This document shows positions 1-9,500 of a stretch of DNA of 56,843 nucleotides, one piece after another. This stretch comes from Lachnospiraceae bacterium (lineage in GTDB: Bacteria; Bacillota; Clostridia; Lachnospirales; Lachnospiraceae), in contig JAFWOE010000022.1 of assembly GCA_017509985.1 (NCBI GenBank), positions 1-56,843 of the forward strand. Reading direction: 5' to 3'. Position 1 is the stretch's first letter. Every line of letters starts with the position of its first letter. The position numbers were made by a program, and so were the translations under genes. The notes beneath the pieces were generated by a model. The model saw nothing but the letters and a program-made list of their open reading frames with translations, ran no database searches and was not told the origin of the DNA.

Positions 1-1108
1 AGGTCGTGTCCGTATCGGACATAATCAGGAACAACGCAGTTTTCCTCTCACCGATCATATCAATCGAAAGCTCATCATATTCTGTAAGGTCGCGGAGCTC
101 TTTGATATCGAAAGGTGCAAGACGGGCACCGCAGCTGACAAGGATACTTTTCAGTGTTTTTCCGGCAGCAAGTTTAAACTTTGTATATTGCCTCACCGCA
201 AAGTGTTCCGGATCCCAGCTTTTCAGCCTGTTAAACAGAATATCCACCGGGCTCTGGAAATCTTCATCCTCATCCTTTGCCTGGGAGGCATTTATCAGGT
301 CCAGCAGCATGGAGAAGTTCTGCTCCCGCTCCGGGGCTTCGTACCAGATGTACCCGATCAGCGCACAGTATAACAGGCGTTCCGCCTTGACCCAGAAATC
401 CTCGCCGGATTTCTCCCCTTCTCCCTTCGTGTTCGCCATGATGACGTTCACGAATTTCAGGATGTCTTTTTCGCTGTGGATATAGGAGAAGGGGTTGTAG
501 TGCATGCTCTTGGAAAAGTTGACCGTGTTCAGCACTTTGACCTTGTAACCGGCAGCCAAAAGCAGGGTCCCGACGTTTTCGATGATCGTGCCTTTCGGGT
601 CGGTAATAACGTAGGAAGAATGAAGCTGCATTATATTTGGTGTAACGTAAAAACGGGTCTTTCCGGAACCGGACCCTCCGATGATCAGGACGTTCTTATT
701 CCTGGCATATTTCGGGTCTTTAGGCCGGCTGTCCATGGTCAGCCCTTCCGTTTTCGTAAGGATCACGTTCTTCGCGGGATCCGGATCCATGAAAGACGCA
801 ATATCCCGTCTGTTCCCCCATCTGGCCGAACCGTACTCCTCTCCCTTCCGGAACTTTTTCTGGTTCTGATGGTTGATCCGGACTGCCAGAAATAGCATGC
901 CCGTTCCAAGAACGGCAATCATGACCTCCGTGGTCTTTAACATTGCCAACGGATGCCGGATCGCCATCCTGATCCCCTCCCGGATCGTCAGGATTTTCTC
1001 GCCGATCCCTGTTCCTGGGCTGGCACGGTATCCGGCAACAACCAAAAGCAGGCAACAAAAAAACAGTCCGTAGACTGCGCTGTAAAGAAGGATCCTCTTC
1101 TTTGTCAT
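1..1108 (-). CDS. VirD4/TcpA-type conjugation coupling protein (partial, runs off the left edge)
   Basis: The reading frame is open from an ATG at 1108 to the window edge, so about 369 N-terminal residues are present and the C terminus is missing. It reads as a type IV coupling ATPase, the inner-membrane protein that passes the relaxase-bound DNA strand to the conjugation channel. Two hydrophobic segments lie at about residues 5-26 and 60-77. A conserved EYGSARWG stretch follows near 91-98, and a Walker A motif GGSGSGKT is at 144-151. A Walker-B-containing half must lie outside the window. The start codon overlaps the stop of the pcfB-like gene as ATGA, which implies translational coupling. 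The pcfB-tcpA order is the usual one in Tn1549-like clostridial elements and plasmid pCF10. The family assignment is firm; the exact subtype is not. Confidence 0.93.
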   Translation of the reverse strand, partial: MTKKRILLYSAVYGLFFCCLLLVVAGYRASPGTGIGEKILTIREGIRMAIRHPLAMLKTTEVMIAVLGTGMLFLAVRINHQNQKKFRKGEEYGSARWGNRRDIASFMDPDPAKNVILTKTEGLTMDSRPKDPKYARNKNVLIIGGSGSGKTRFYVTPNIMQLHSSYVITDPKGTIIENVGTLLLAAGYKVKVLNTVNFSKSMHYNPFSYIHSEKDILKFVNVIMANTKGEGEKSGEDFWVKAERLLYCALIGYIWYEAPEREQNFSMLLDLINASQAKDEDEDFQSPVDILFNRLKSWDPEHFAVRQYTKFKLAAGKTLKSILVSCGARLAPFDIKELRDLTEYDELSIDMIGERKTALFLIMSDTDTT

Positions 1109-1674
1109 CTGGTGACCTCCGGGACTTTCACCTTCGTTTTCATCCTTGGCGGCTGCACCCGGATCTTCTGCCTGCCCTTGGTAAGCGTCTGGTTCCTTTC
1201 ATGCTTCTTCATTTTGCTTTCCTTTGTGATCGTATCCAAGGATTCTTTTATCGACTGTTTTTCATCGATTCCGAGCTTTGTCCGGGTGAACTCCTGGAAT
1301 GCTGCAGTGATCACATCCACGTCCTTGCCTTTGAAGAACACCAGATACCGGGGCGGGGATGTCCCTTTTTCTTTGGTCACCGAGAAATCAATGCCATATT
1401 TATCCGCCACTTTCTGAAACGGCCGAAGGTTTTCCTTTGTTACTTCTAGGTTGGAAAGGGTTGCATTGGATCCCATCAAGGATTTCAGTGACTGTTTCCC
1501 CTTCGGCTCCACAGCTGCCTTCACCTGCTTCTGCTGTTTCAACATCACGGATTTCATTTCTTCCTGCCGCATCTGCATTAATACAGCCCGGATTGCATCC
1601 TGCAGTGTCCGGGCCGACATAGAAGCTGTCCGAATCGACAGCGCTATGGTTCTGTTTGTTAAGTCTTCCTGCAA
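1105..1674 (-). CDS. PcfB family (DUF3801) conjugation accessory protein
   Basis: This 189-residue protein resembles the PcfB/DUF3801 family, which is encoded next to the coupling protein in Gram-positive conjugative elements and is thought to help link the relaxosome to it. Features are an N-terminal helical region beginning QEDLTNRTIALSIRTASMS, a central segment with PFQKVADKYGIDFSV, a RYLVFFKGKDVDVI strand-helix unit, and a very basic C-terminal tail. An ATG at 1689 is in frame, but it falls in front of the ribosome binding site GGAGGTGA. The correctly spaced start is the TTG at 1674, which I chose. The 3' end overlaps the coupling-protein ATG. It is separated by about 80 bases from the nuclease gene upstream. 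Confidence 0.85.
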   Translation of the reverse strand: MQEDLTNRTIALSIRTASMSARTLQDAIRAVLMQMRQEEMKSVMLKQQKQVKAAVEPKGKQSLKSLMGSNATLSNLEVTKENLRPFQKVADKYGIDFSVTKEKGTSPPRYLVFFKGKDVDVITAAFQEFTRTKLGIDEKQSIKESLDTITKESKMKKHERNQTLTKGRQKIRVQPPRMKTKVKVPEVTR

Positions 1675-1751
1675 ATAATCACCTCCCATATAAGAAAGCA
1701 GCCTTCATTTTGAGCGCTACTCTCTACAGTTGCAGTCTGTATAATTAAAGG

Positions 1752-2597
1752 TCATAAATCCTCTAATATTAGATCTGCCAATACTCCAAAATCGCCTCTC
1801 TTTGGATAAATCTCATTATATGGTGTTGTATCCAGATTGATTGTCATTTCATAAAGCACTGCTACAATCGGGTCTTCTTCCTTATCCCAATCTGTATTTG
1901 AGCGATAACAATCATATCTTGCATCAAAAATGCATTGCCGAGATTCCCTTTCATAAATCATAAAATGATTTGGATGGTGAAACATTACCCATTTATCATT
2001 TGCTTGCGGAGAATATGTATGCTCCAAGTAATAGAGTCTTTCCTTTCGAATCGGTATTTGTGCCGGACGAGTATAACAATTATCTGGCATAGCAAAAAAC
2101 TGATTTTCATCGTATATGCTATTTCTTGAGTCCTCCGCCAACAGTCCATCTATTACGTTGTCCTGCTCTGACTTACCAATAACACGCATCTGTTGATTAT
2201 CCGGATTGTATTCCGCAACAATAACATCTCCTAATAAGTGTTGATAAGTCCTATGGTAATACTCCGCCAAAGTCTCATGTCGCTTCTGATGATAGGAATA
2301 GAGCATCACTATGTACTTCTTGTAACTATCAGGAAGAAAAGATAAATAAAATACAGCCTCATTGACAAATCCCATTTTAGCGCTTGGGACATTACCTGTT
2401 TCCGTCCAAGTATACCTCTTACATTCAATTGCGACACCCTTGGAAAGGTTAACAATATCGAACTTGTGATCCTTTGGAGGCTCTCCTATTGGAATCTTCT
2501 TTTCCAACTCAAAACCAAGGCCATATCTCTTGTTGAAATACTCCTGCACCTGCCTTTGGAAATCAGCTCCTTTTTTAGGATTTTCCGAATTACTCAT
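1752..2597 (-). CDS. PD-(D/E)XK-like nuclease-fold protein, partner of the GmrSD-type gene
   Basis: The product has 281 residues. I do not recognise a named family. The N-terminal part carries a restriction-endonuclease-like signature: D47 in HKFDIVN, then E58-C-K60 in VAIECKRYTW, which is the D-X(n)-E-X-K spacing of PD-(D/E)XK enzymes. An acidic residue and helix (FQRQVQEYFNKRY) precede it, as in that fold. The C-terminal 200 residues are mixed alpha/beta with many aromatic residues and no motif I can name. Its ATG sits inside the last codons of the upstream 867-residue gene (8-base overlap), so the two are almost certainly co-translated. The inferred role is the nuclease or sensor partner in a defence module carried by the conjugative element; no target is known. 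Confidence 0.72.
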   Translation of the reverse strand: MSNSENPKKGADFQRQVQEYFNKRYGLGFELEKKIPIGEPPKDHKFDIVNLSKGVAIECKRYTWTETGNVPSAKMGFVNEAVFYLSFLPDSYKKYIVMLYSYHQKRHETLAEYYHRTYQHLLGDVIVAEYNPDNQQMRVIGKSEQDNVIDGLLAEDSRNSIYDENQFFAMPDNCYTRPAQIPIRKERLYYLEHTYSPQANDKWVMFHHPNHFMIYERESRQCIFDARYDCYRSNTDWDKEEDPIVAVLYEMTINLDTTPYNEIYPKRGDFGVLADLILEDL

Positions 2598-5193
2598 TGT
2601 TCATCACCTGAATCAGATTCTTCTCATAATTCATGAGCACTGCGAACTGGTTATCCAGCTGTTTGATGATTTCTTTCTCCTCCATATCATAAGGAACCAC
2701 AAATCGCTCTGCGCCGTACGGGATGCGCCAGTACCAATTCTCATATTGCCGTTTGGAAGGATAATGCACATTTATTCTTTCGCAGATTTCCTTCAGATCC
2801 GCCGGGATATTCTTTCCGCTTAGTGCCAACTGCATACCGACAATGTTGCCTTTCGGGCCGGTTTTTACACGGGTTCTTTTATTATTGACTACCTCATAGT
2901 AGTAATGGTTCTTTGTGCTCCATCCGCTCTTTGCTTCCGGTGCGTCTGGTAAAAGCGCCGTCATTGCATCTGTTCTGAACCTGCAGTAGGTGTTTGAGCA
3001 TTGGTCCAAATCAATATGGATCTCTCCAGCTGCTTCTTTTGCCTTGGCCCACTTCAGGATCACTGTTGAAACATCATGTGTTCTTTCATCATCAGCTTCC
3101 TCAGGTGTAGCCGCCACGATTTCTTCTGTGATTTCCTCTGGTATCTCACGTCCATCCTTCACGAAGCCGATATGCAGCAGCTCATCCATCTGGTCTATGC
3201 TTTCGAACTCAAAGCCCCAGCGTGATTCCATAAACCGGAGCAACTTGATTCCTCGGTCATAGATATGTTGCGCATCCCATGTCTGCTCCTTGGAGATCTC
3301 TACCTCACAGTGACTTCCGTTTGCATAACCTCTGGCTTTTTTATCATCAAAGCTGTCATTCTGCAGGCTAGAATTAATGCTCTGGGAAAGTGGTAGCATA
3401 TTGCCGAGTGAAGAAGACAACAGTTTGATCTCCACGTCGCTAAACTGACGGAAGTTATTACGCCAATACAGTTTTGTCGGTGTCTGCGGGAGGATATGCT
3501 CTACCGTAATACGGTCCTTGACTACTTTGGTGAGGAGGGCCCAGGAGAGTTTTTCCAGTTTGTATTTCGTGGCAAGTGTATACTCATACTCGTATAGGAA
3601 GTACCTTAAGTCACGCCAGCTATAGAAGCCGTCGGCAGATATGAATCTACGGTTCATTCTGGTAAGGAATACGCGGACAGCGTCTTTTGCGTTCCCGTCA
3701 GTCGTAGTATTCAAATCATCGGTCACTTCTGATAGTGACATATTGCCGGTATAGACTTCTCTCGTTTTTCTGTAATAATCACTGCTCTTATAACTGGACT
3801 GGTACATTGCCATCCGGAAGTTAATGAAAATGAACCTCTCTGTAGCCTTGAAGAAAGCAATTCGATCTTCCTTCGAGTATCCGAGCCTCGGGATCAAAGA
3901 AACAGCAACTATCGGACGGAAGTAACCGATACCGATACGGTTCAGCTTATCTAGCCAAACCTGCTCTTCGTCACTAATCGATGAGCACTTTTCCGGATAG
4001 AAAGTGTAATACCAATACTCCGCCGCTTCATTCAGGCTATTGACATAGTCCATAATTTCCTTCGGTTGGAGGAACTCCCCTGAAATCGGTTCAGGCAGAT
4101 CCAGATTCAGCTCATCGTCGTCATCTGCCTCTGGATCCGGAATAGTATCTGCGGCATCCTCTTCTTCCGAAAGCGGCTGCAGGACATTTTCGAAGATTGA
4201 CTTATGGGAGAACTTCCGCAGCAGGAACTTGATATAATCGTCGCCTTTCTTTCTGGAATATGCGAAATACATGATCCAGTGTGCCCTGAGGAACTCGTCA
4301 TCGGAAAGCAGGTCATTTTCATTTCTGCCGAGCTGATAATAGACTTCCATCCACGCCTTGTTGATCAATTCCCGGAGTGCGACCTCATTCGTTTCGTCAA
4401 GTATCTCTTTCGGATAAAGCGTTGTCAGGTAGATAAGACGGTTCTTTAATAGTTCCAGATTTGTCAGTCTTTTACCACGATTATTCATGGTCTCAAACGC
4501 CACGAACACATCATAATCGTCTTCAATCTCATGGATATTGAACATAAGTTGCAGGGTGAGTTTGCGATACAGCTCCGCGATCCCATCGATCCCTTTGATT
4601 TCATAAAATGCCTGCAGCTCCCTGGTAAAAAAATCCTTTGCATATTTCAGATTCTTCGTATAATAGGTTTCTTTGATCGTTCCTCCAAATGGCTGTCCCA
4701 AAATGCGGTACTTCAGGTATTCCGCGCTAGGATTATCATTCTCATAACCGAACATATAGGTGACAATCAGTCCATCCGGCGGACGTTTGCGGCATACATA
4801 CTTTGCCCGAATATCCTTTATATTTTCAAACCCGAGATAAATGAACTCGTCAGATTTACCCTCGTTCTCCGGAAGGTGGCAGACGAACTCGATGATCTCA
4901 TTTAGCATAATAACAAACGTGGTAAGGCGCTGCTGGCCATCCACGATATGATATGCTTTAAAGCCGCTCTGAAGAAGCCACCTATCATCATTACCAAGTT
5001 TCTGACTTTCAGCTCTACTGAGCACTTTCAAAGAAAGCAACCCAGTGTAGTGATACCTTTCTACCTGAAGATTGACTATATCCTCCCAAAAATCGCGAAG
5101 TTGAAGATCCTGCCATGCATATCCTCTTTGATAATCTGGTATTCTAAAAATCTTATTTTGAAAAATCTGCGATAGATTCTGCAACTCATTCAT
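2590..5193 (-). CDS. GmrSD-like type IV restriction protein (DUF262 + DUF1524) with C-terminal extension
   Basis: This is an 867-residue single-chain protein of the GmrSD group, whose members use nucleotide hydrolysis in DUF262 and an HNH-type DUF1524 nuclease to cut modified phage DNA. DUF262 is at about 1-330: RIPDYQRGYAW (17-27), the ParB-like DGQQR motif (85-89), and FETMNNRGKRLTNLELLKN (233-251). An acidic, low-complexity linker lies at about 341-370. DUF1524 shows VEHILP with H566, followed by SLGNMLPLSQ and the usual downstream Lys-rich and Trp positions up to about 660. Residues 690-867 form an extra domain I cannot assign. It overlaps the PD-(D/E)XK gene by 8 bases and sits between the replication and transfer genes of the element. 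The family call is firm; the substrate and the role of the extra domain are unknown. Confidence 0.88.
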   Translation of the reverse strand: MNELQNLSQIFQNKIFRIPDYQRGYAWQDLQLRDFWEDIVNLQVERYHYTGLLSLKVLSRAESQKLGNDDRWLLQSGFKAYHIVDGQQRLTTFVIMLNEIIEFVCHLPENEGKSDEFIYLGFENIKDIRAKYVCRKRPPDGLIVTYMFGYENDNPSAEYLKYRILGQPFGGTIKETYYTKNLKYAKDFFTRELQAFYEIKGIDGIAELYRKLTLQLMFNIHEIEDDYDVFVAFETMNNRGKRLTNLELLKNRLIYLTTLYPKEILDETNEVALRELINKAWMEVYYQLGRNENDLLSDDEFLRAHWIMYFAYSRKKGDDYIKFLLRKFSHKSIFENVLQPLSEEEDAADTIPDPEADDDDELNLDLPEPISGEFLQPKEIMDYVNSLNEAAEYWYYTFYPEKCSSISDEEQVWLDKLNRIGIGYFRPIVAVSLIPRLGYSKEDRIAFFKATERFIFINFRMAMYQSSYKSSDYYRKTREVYTGNMSLSEVTDDLNTTTDGNAKDAVRVFLTRMNRRFISADGFYSWRDLRYFLYEYEYTLATKYKLEKLSWALLTKVVKDRITVEHILPQTPTKLYWRNNFRQFSDVEIKLLSSSLGNMLPLSQSINSSLQNDSFDDKKARGYANGSHCEVEISKEQTWDAQHIYDRGIKLLRFMESRWGFEFESIDQMDELLHIGFVKDGREIPEEITEEIVAATPEEADDERTHDVSTVILKWAKAKEAAGEIHIDLDQCSNTYCRFRTDAMTALLPDAPEAKSGWSTKNHYYYEVVNNKRTRVKTGPKGNIVGMQLALSGKNIPADLKEICERINVHYPSKRQYENWYWRIPYGAERFVVPYDMEEKEIIKQLDNQFAVLMNYEKNLIQVMNNE

Positions 5194-5256
5194 AACACAA
5201 CTTCTTCCTCCGCTACTATCTTGGCTTTTATATGCCTATTCTGTTACTAAAATATA

Positions 5257-6219
5257 TCATAAGGACTCGCCCCCTGTATAGCGACAATCTCTGACTTGCC
5301 CTATCCTCCCTTTAATCACTTTTCCTTTATTTTTCCTGTCATAGTTCACCTGGCACACATAATAACTGTCGATTGTCGCCGGAGCATTATAGAGCATAGC
5401 AAGCATATACTTTCGGATGTTGGCAACCTTCGTCGTGTTCTCCTGCATGGAATCAAGCACATACTGTAAATGACTCATATTCAGCTTCAGTAGTTTTGAC
5501 TTCACTACTTCAGTTGGGATCTCGTTGCTGCCGATCAGGATAGTGGGTGACCGGCAGTTTAAAGTATCCAGTATCAGGTCAATGAAACCATCGATCTGAG
5601 CCTGGCTATAAGGATAGATCTGCAGGAGGATATCGTAATCGATGTTCTTCCTGATCAGCTTAAGATATGCTTCTCTTTTTTCTGCCTCATCCATCTCATC
5701 ATCAGAAGCGGTTCCGGGTCCGGATGATTTCCCCTTCAGCTCCTCTCCCTGGGGTGCTTCCACCTGATTTGATAGATAAGTATTTAATGAATCAGTATTT
5801 AATTCTTCCGTACTTGATTCTTTAGTATTTAATTGCACGGGATTTTCCTGATACGGTTTTCCCGTATCCGGTTTCTCCGTATCCGGATTTCCCGTATCTG
5901 GTTTTTCCGTATCCGGGTTTTGCCGTTTCGGCTTCTCCAGGATCGTGTATTCCCAGTGAACGAAGTGTCCTTTCTCATTACGGCTCTGTCTCCTTTCAAT
6001 ATATCCGCCGGTTTCCAGTTCCCTTACTGCAGCGCTGATGCTCTCGGTCCCGTCCCTGCAGATCGATGCAAGACCTCTTAGGGTGTAGTCCCAGTCCTCC
6101 GGAAGGGAAAGCATCAGGCTTAAAAGGCCTTTTGCTTTTAATGACAGCTGTTTGTCCCGCAGGTGATGGTTGGCCATGATGGTGTAGTCTTTATTCTTAG
6201 GCACACGGAATACTGCCAT
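5257..6219 (-). CDS. Replication initiator protein A-like (winged-helix N terminus, DUF6017 C terminus)
   Basis: This 320-residue protein matches the replication initiator found in Tn1549-type elements. The N-terminal 95 residues form a winged-helix DNA-binding domain (VFRVPKNKDYTIMANHHLRD, then LSLKAKGLLSLMLSLPEDW). A proline/aspartate repeat linker follows at about 105-125. The C-terminal half has the DUF6017 pattern, with IRKNIDYDILLQIYPYSQAQ and later IRKYMLAMLYNAP. It probably lets the excised circle replicate or be maintained. A GTG at 6225 is in frame, but AGGAGG lies 5 bases before the ATG at 6219, so I use the latter. A 54-residue gene ends 34 bases upstream and is likely co-transcribed. 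Confidence 0.86.
   Translation of the reverse strand: MAVFRVPKNKDYTIMANHHLRDKQLSLKAKGLLSLMLSLPEDWDYTLRGLASICRDGTESISAAVRELETGGYIERRQSRNEKGHFVHWEYTILEKPKRQNPDTEKPDTGNPDTEKPDTGKPYQENPVQLNTKESSTEELNTDSLNTYLSNQVEAPQGEELKGKSSGPGTASDDEMDEAEKREAYLKLIRKNIDYDILLQIYPYSQAQIDGFIDLILDTLNCRSPTILIGSNEIPTEVVKSKLLKLNMSHLQYVLDSMQENTTKVANIRKYMLAMLYNAPATIDSYYVCQVNYDRKNKGKVIKGRIGQVRDCRYTGGESL
5862..5921 (-). repeat. Four 15-bp tandem repeats inside the replication initiator gene
   Basis: Four consecutive 15-base units (plus-strand core CCGTATCCGG) encode a pentapeptide alternating KPDTE and KPDTG/NPDTE between the two domains of the initiator. Because each unit is 15 bases, gain or loss of units keeps the reading frame and changes only linker length. 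A degenerate fifth copy may lie just before 5862. Confidence 0.85.
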
Positions 6220-6253
6220 TGCCACCTCCTCTCCGGCCGCAGGGGATCTGCCC

Positions 6254-6418
6254 TTACGGCCTTTCTATGATCTCCATTTTCTTCAGGTCCTTCATGCTGC
6301 CGTATAAAAGCCGGCCATCACGCATGACCACTTCTATAACGTCTCCCGCGCAGTGGCGGATGATATCGATGCGTTCCATGTTGATGTAGTACCTGCCGAT
6401 CTTGATAAACCTTGTCAT
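6254..6418 (-). CDS. Small 54-residue protein upstream of the replication initiator
   Basis: ATG at 6418 is preceded by AAAGGAG at a good distance, and the frame ends in TAA at 6254. The predicted protein begins MTRFIKIGRYYINMERIDII and continues with a DGRLLYG turn and a basic end. It looks like a small all-beta or beta-alpha unit, faintly like FlbD/LytTR-type small domains, but I do not recognise it with confidence. Its position 34 bases ahead of the replication initiator, in the same direction, suggests a common mRNA and a role in replication or its control. The good ribosome binding site and conserved-looking composition make it a likely real gene. Confidence 0.65.
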   Translation of the reverse strand: MTRFIKIGRYYINMERIDIIRHCAGDVIEVVMRDGRLLYGSMKDLKKMEIIERP

Positions 6419-6436
6419 GTTCTTCTCCTTTCACGG

Positions 6437-6470
6437 AAAACGGCTGCAGACCAAAAGGTCCACAGCCGTT
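6437..6470 (-). terminator. Terminator after the giant surface-protein gene
   Basis: Arms AACGGCTG (6439-6446) and CAGCCGTT (6463-6470) are extended by a GGACC/GGTCT inner stem around a TTTT loop. On the minus strand the stem is followed by TTCC, so the U-run is weak. It lies 60 bases after the stop of the 2595-residue gene and just before the small ORF, so it would separate the surface operon from the replication genes. Confidence 0.7.
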
Positions 6471-6529
6471 ATTCCTGAATAATACTTCCTTTACTTTGTC
6501 AGTTTTATGGTTCCCACTCCATGCCGCTT

Positions 6530-9500
6530 TCAGGCGGGGCTACCCGGCCAGGTGCGTTTCTTCTTCAGCACCACGACTGCCGCGGCTCCCGCAGCAACAG
6601 ACCCTGCCATCAAGAGGAACCAGGGAACCATGTTATTCCCGTCGCCAGTATGGATCGTGTGCGGTTTCTTCGGCGTTTCCGGTTTGACCGGGACAGTAAC
6701 TGTCTGGCCTTCATCGTCAAGGTCCTCATGTTCCGCGAGCAAGTTGCCTTTCAGGTCATACAGTTTCTCAAAGACGACCAGGGTCTTTCCCTGGAGTTTT
6801 TCCGTATTCAGCACGAAATCTACCGAGATGTCGCCGTTAGGATCCCCGCCCGGTTGAAACTTCACCTCTGAAGTAACGCCGATACCTTTTCCGGTCTCCT
6901 TATCCATGACTTCACCCTTTAAGATGTATTCTTTTCCGGGAGTCAGGTTCTTATAGAAGACGATATCCGTCAGGACAGCTTCGGTCCCGATTGCCATCTC
7001 CTTTGAGCTGCTGTCATGTTCAACGGCAGTCGTACGAATCTCGATGAATCTTACCGATTGGTCCTTATCATTGATATCCGCATGGATCGCAAGCTGAATG
7101 TCGTTATAAGAAACCTCTTCAAAAGCAACCAGTGTTTTTCCTGCGAGCTTCATGGGATCGACCGAGAACTTCAGGACAACATAGCCATCCGCCTTCTTCG
7201 GCGTGAAATACGCTTCCGCCGTGACCGGTTCCTTATCCACCAGGAATTCTTTTCCGGTCTCTTTGTCCATCAGCTTTCCGGTCACCTTATACTGTTTGCC
7301 CGGGATCAGGTTGCTGAAATAGACATTATCCTGGATCGTGACTTTCTTACCCAAAGAGCCGTCATGGTCTTCCGTTTTGGTATCAAAGGCAGTTGTATGG
7401 ATCTCCGGGATATGGACCGACTGTCCCTCATCGGTGATCTCCTCGTGGACAGCGACCAGTTTATCCTCCCGGTAGAGCTTTTCAAACACGACAACGGTCG
7501 TGCCTTCCATGACGGAAGCATTGAAGGTGAACTTCACTTCCACGGTCCCTTCCCCGGTATCGCCGGTAACAAAGGTCGTGCTTCCGGTCACTTTCTGGCC
7601 ATTGACCGTAACCGGCTGCCCGTTCTTCTGGTCCATCAGGGTACCGGATACCGTATACTTCGTATTGGCTTTCAGGCCTTTGTAGGCAACGGTATCGATA
7701 ATAGTCACTCTCTTTGCGGCCGGGGCGATATGGTCCATCGTATCATCCGCGATAGCAGTCGTGCCGATCTCCGGGATGTAATCCGTCTGGTCCTCATCTT
7801 CAATATCCGCATGGATCGCAACCTCAATATCGTTATAGTAGCAGCGCTCGAAAGCAACGATGGTCTCGCCCTGCAGCACGGAAGCATTGAATGTGAACTC
7901 GATATTCACTGTCCCATCCGCTTTTTTCGGGGTGAAAGCCTGCTCCGCCGTGATCTGCGCTCCATTTATGGTGACAGGCTCTCCTGTGGCCTTATTCACC
8001 AGCACGCCTTTCATAACATACTCTTTTCCGGGGCACAGGTTTTTGTAGGTAACGGTATCGATTACGACAGCTTTTTCATCCGCTTTCGTGTGATCGATCT
8101 GGGTCAGGGCATCCTTGATGGAGGTTTTGATCTCCGGGATATATACGGTCTGACCTTTGTCGTTCACATCCGCATGGACAGCGACTTTTACTTCTTCGAA
8201 ATACATCGTTTCAAAGACAACCGTTGTCGTTCCCGCAAGGGCGGAAGCATCGAACGTGAAGGTCATTTCCACAGTCCCATTCTCTTTCTCCGGGGTGAAT
8301 TCCGTCTCAGCGGTGATCTCTTTCCCGTCGATCTTAATGGGGCTGCCGTTAGCCTGGTCGACCAGCACGCCTTCCAGCTTATACTTTTTCCCCGGTACGA
8401 GGTTCATATAGGCCACGGTATCGGTGACGGTCACTTCCTGTTTCGCTTCGGTGACATGATCCTTCGTGTCATCCGCAACAGCAGTTGTATGGATCTTCGG
8501 ATAATGGACGCTCTGGTCTTCATCTTCCAGGTCCGCATGCGCCGCCACGGTCACGTCGTTATGGAGCAGGTCCTCGAATACGACCAGGGTCCGGCCCGCC
8601 AGATTATCCCGGCCAGTCTCAAAGGTCAGTTCCACCGTCATTTCCGTATCCGTTGCTTCGAACGGTTCGGTCTTTGATGTGATATCTTCCCCTTTGTCGT
8701 TCTTTATGGCCTTCCCGGTCTTTTTGTCCATCAGTTTTCCGGTAACCGTATAGGTCTTTCCGACCACGAGGTTCGAAAGCGTTACCGTATCCACGATGAC
8801 GGACTGTTCCATGGCACCGACATGCTCTTTTGTCTTTTCATCGACCGCGGAGGTCTTCACATCCGGGTAAAAGATCGTCTGGTCCTGGTCATCCAGGTCA
8901 TTATGTTCAATAATGACAGCCTGCGAATTATCATCGGAATCCGCGTCATAGGTGTCGTAATCGTACAGGACTTCCGTAACGACCAGTGTCTTCCCGGCCA
9001 TTTCTTCCGCGTTAAAGTGGAACTCCGGAATGACCACGAATCCGTTCCTCGGGCCGAGTGTCCCGTAAGACTTCTCCACCGGTTCCTTTGCCTTCCAGGA
9101 AATCCGGAGGGTCTTTGTGACAACACAGGGATTCCCGTCTGTACCGGTTACGACTTCGCCGGTATCCGCGAACCGAAGCGTTCCTTCCAGCAGGTACATC
9201 TGATCATCCGCCAGATTCTCATAAAGGACGGTATCCGTAATAGCTGCGTCTTTTACTGCAGCACCGACCTCGTCCTTCGTAGCGCTGTCCTGTGCCTGGG
9301 TCCCCATCCAGGGAACGAACAGAATCTGGCGTTCTTCTGACAGGTCGCTGTTGTGGGTGACCAGTTTGATATCGCCGTCATCCGTTACCAGGTACAGGGT
9401 ATCCACAGCGGATACGCTCCCGCCGGACAGTCCTTTGGTATTTACCGTCACCTGGTTGCTGACAGTTCCGTAGGAAGTATCGGTCGCGTCCACCTTTGCC

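Noticed and set aside
7016-8677. Long open frame (553 codons) on the plus strand opposite the giant surface-protein gene
   Set aside because: It is antisense to repeated VaFE coding DNA, whose codon bias leaves the other strand open; no ribosome binding site and no recognisable domain.
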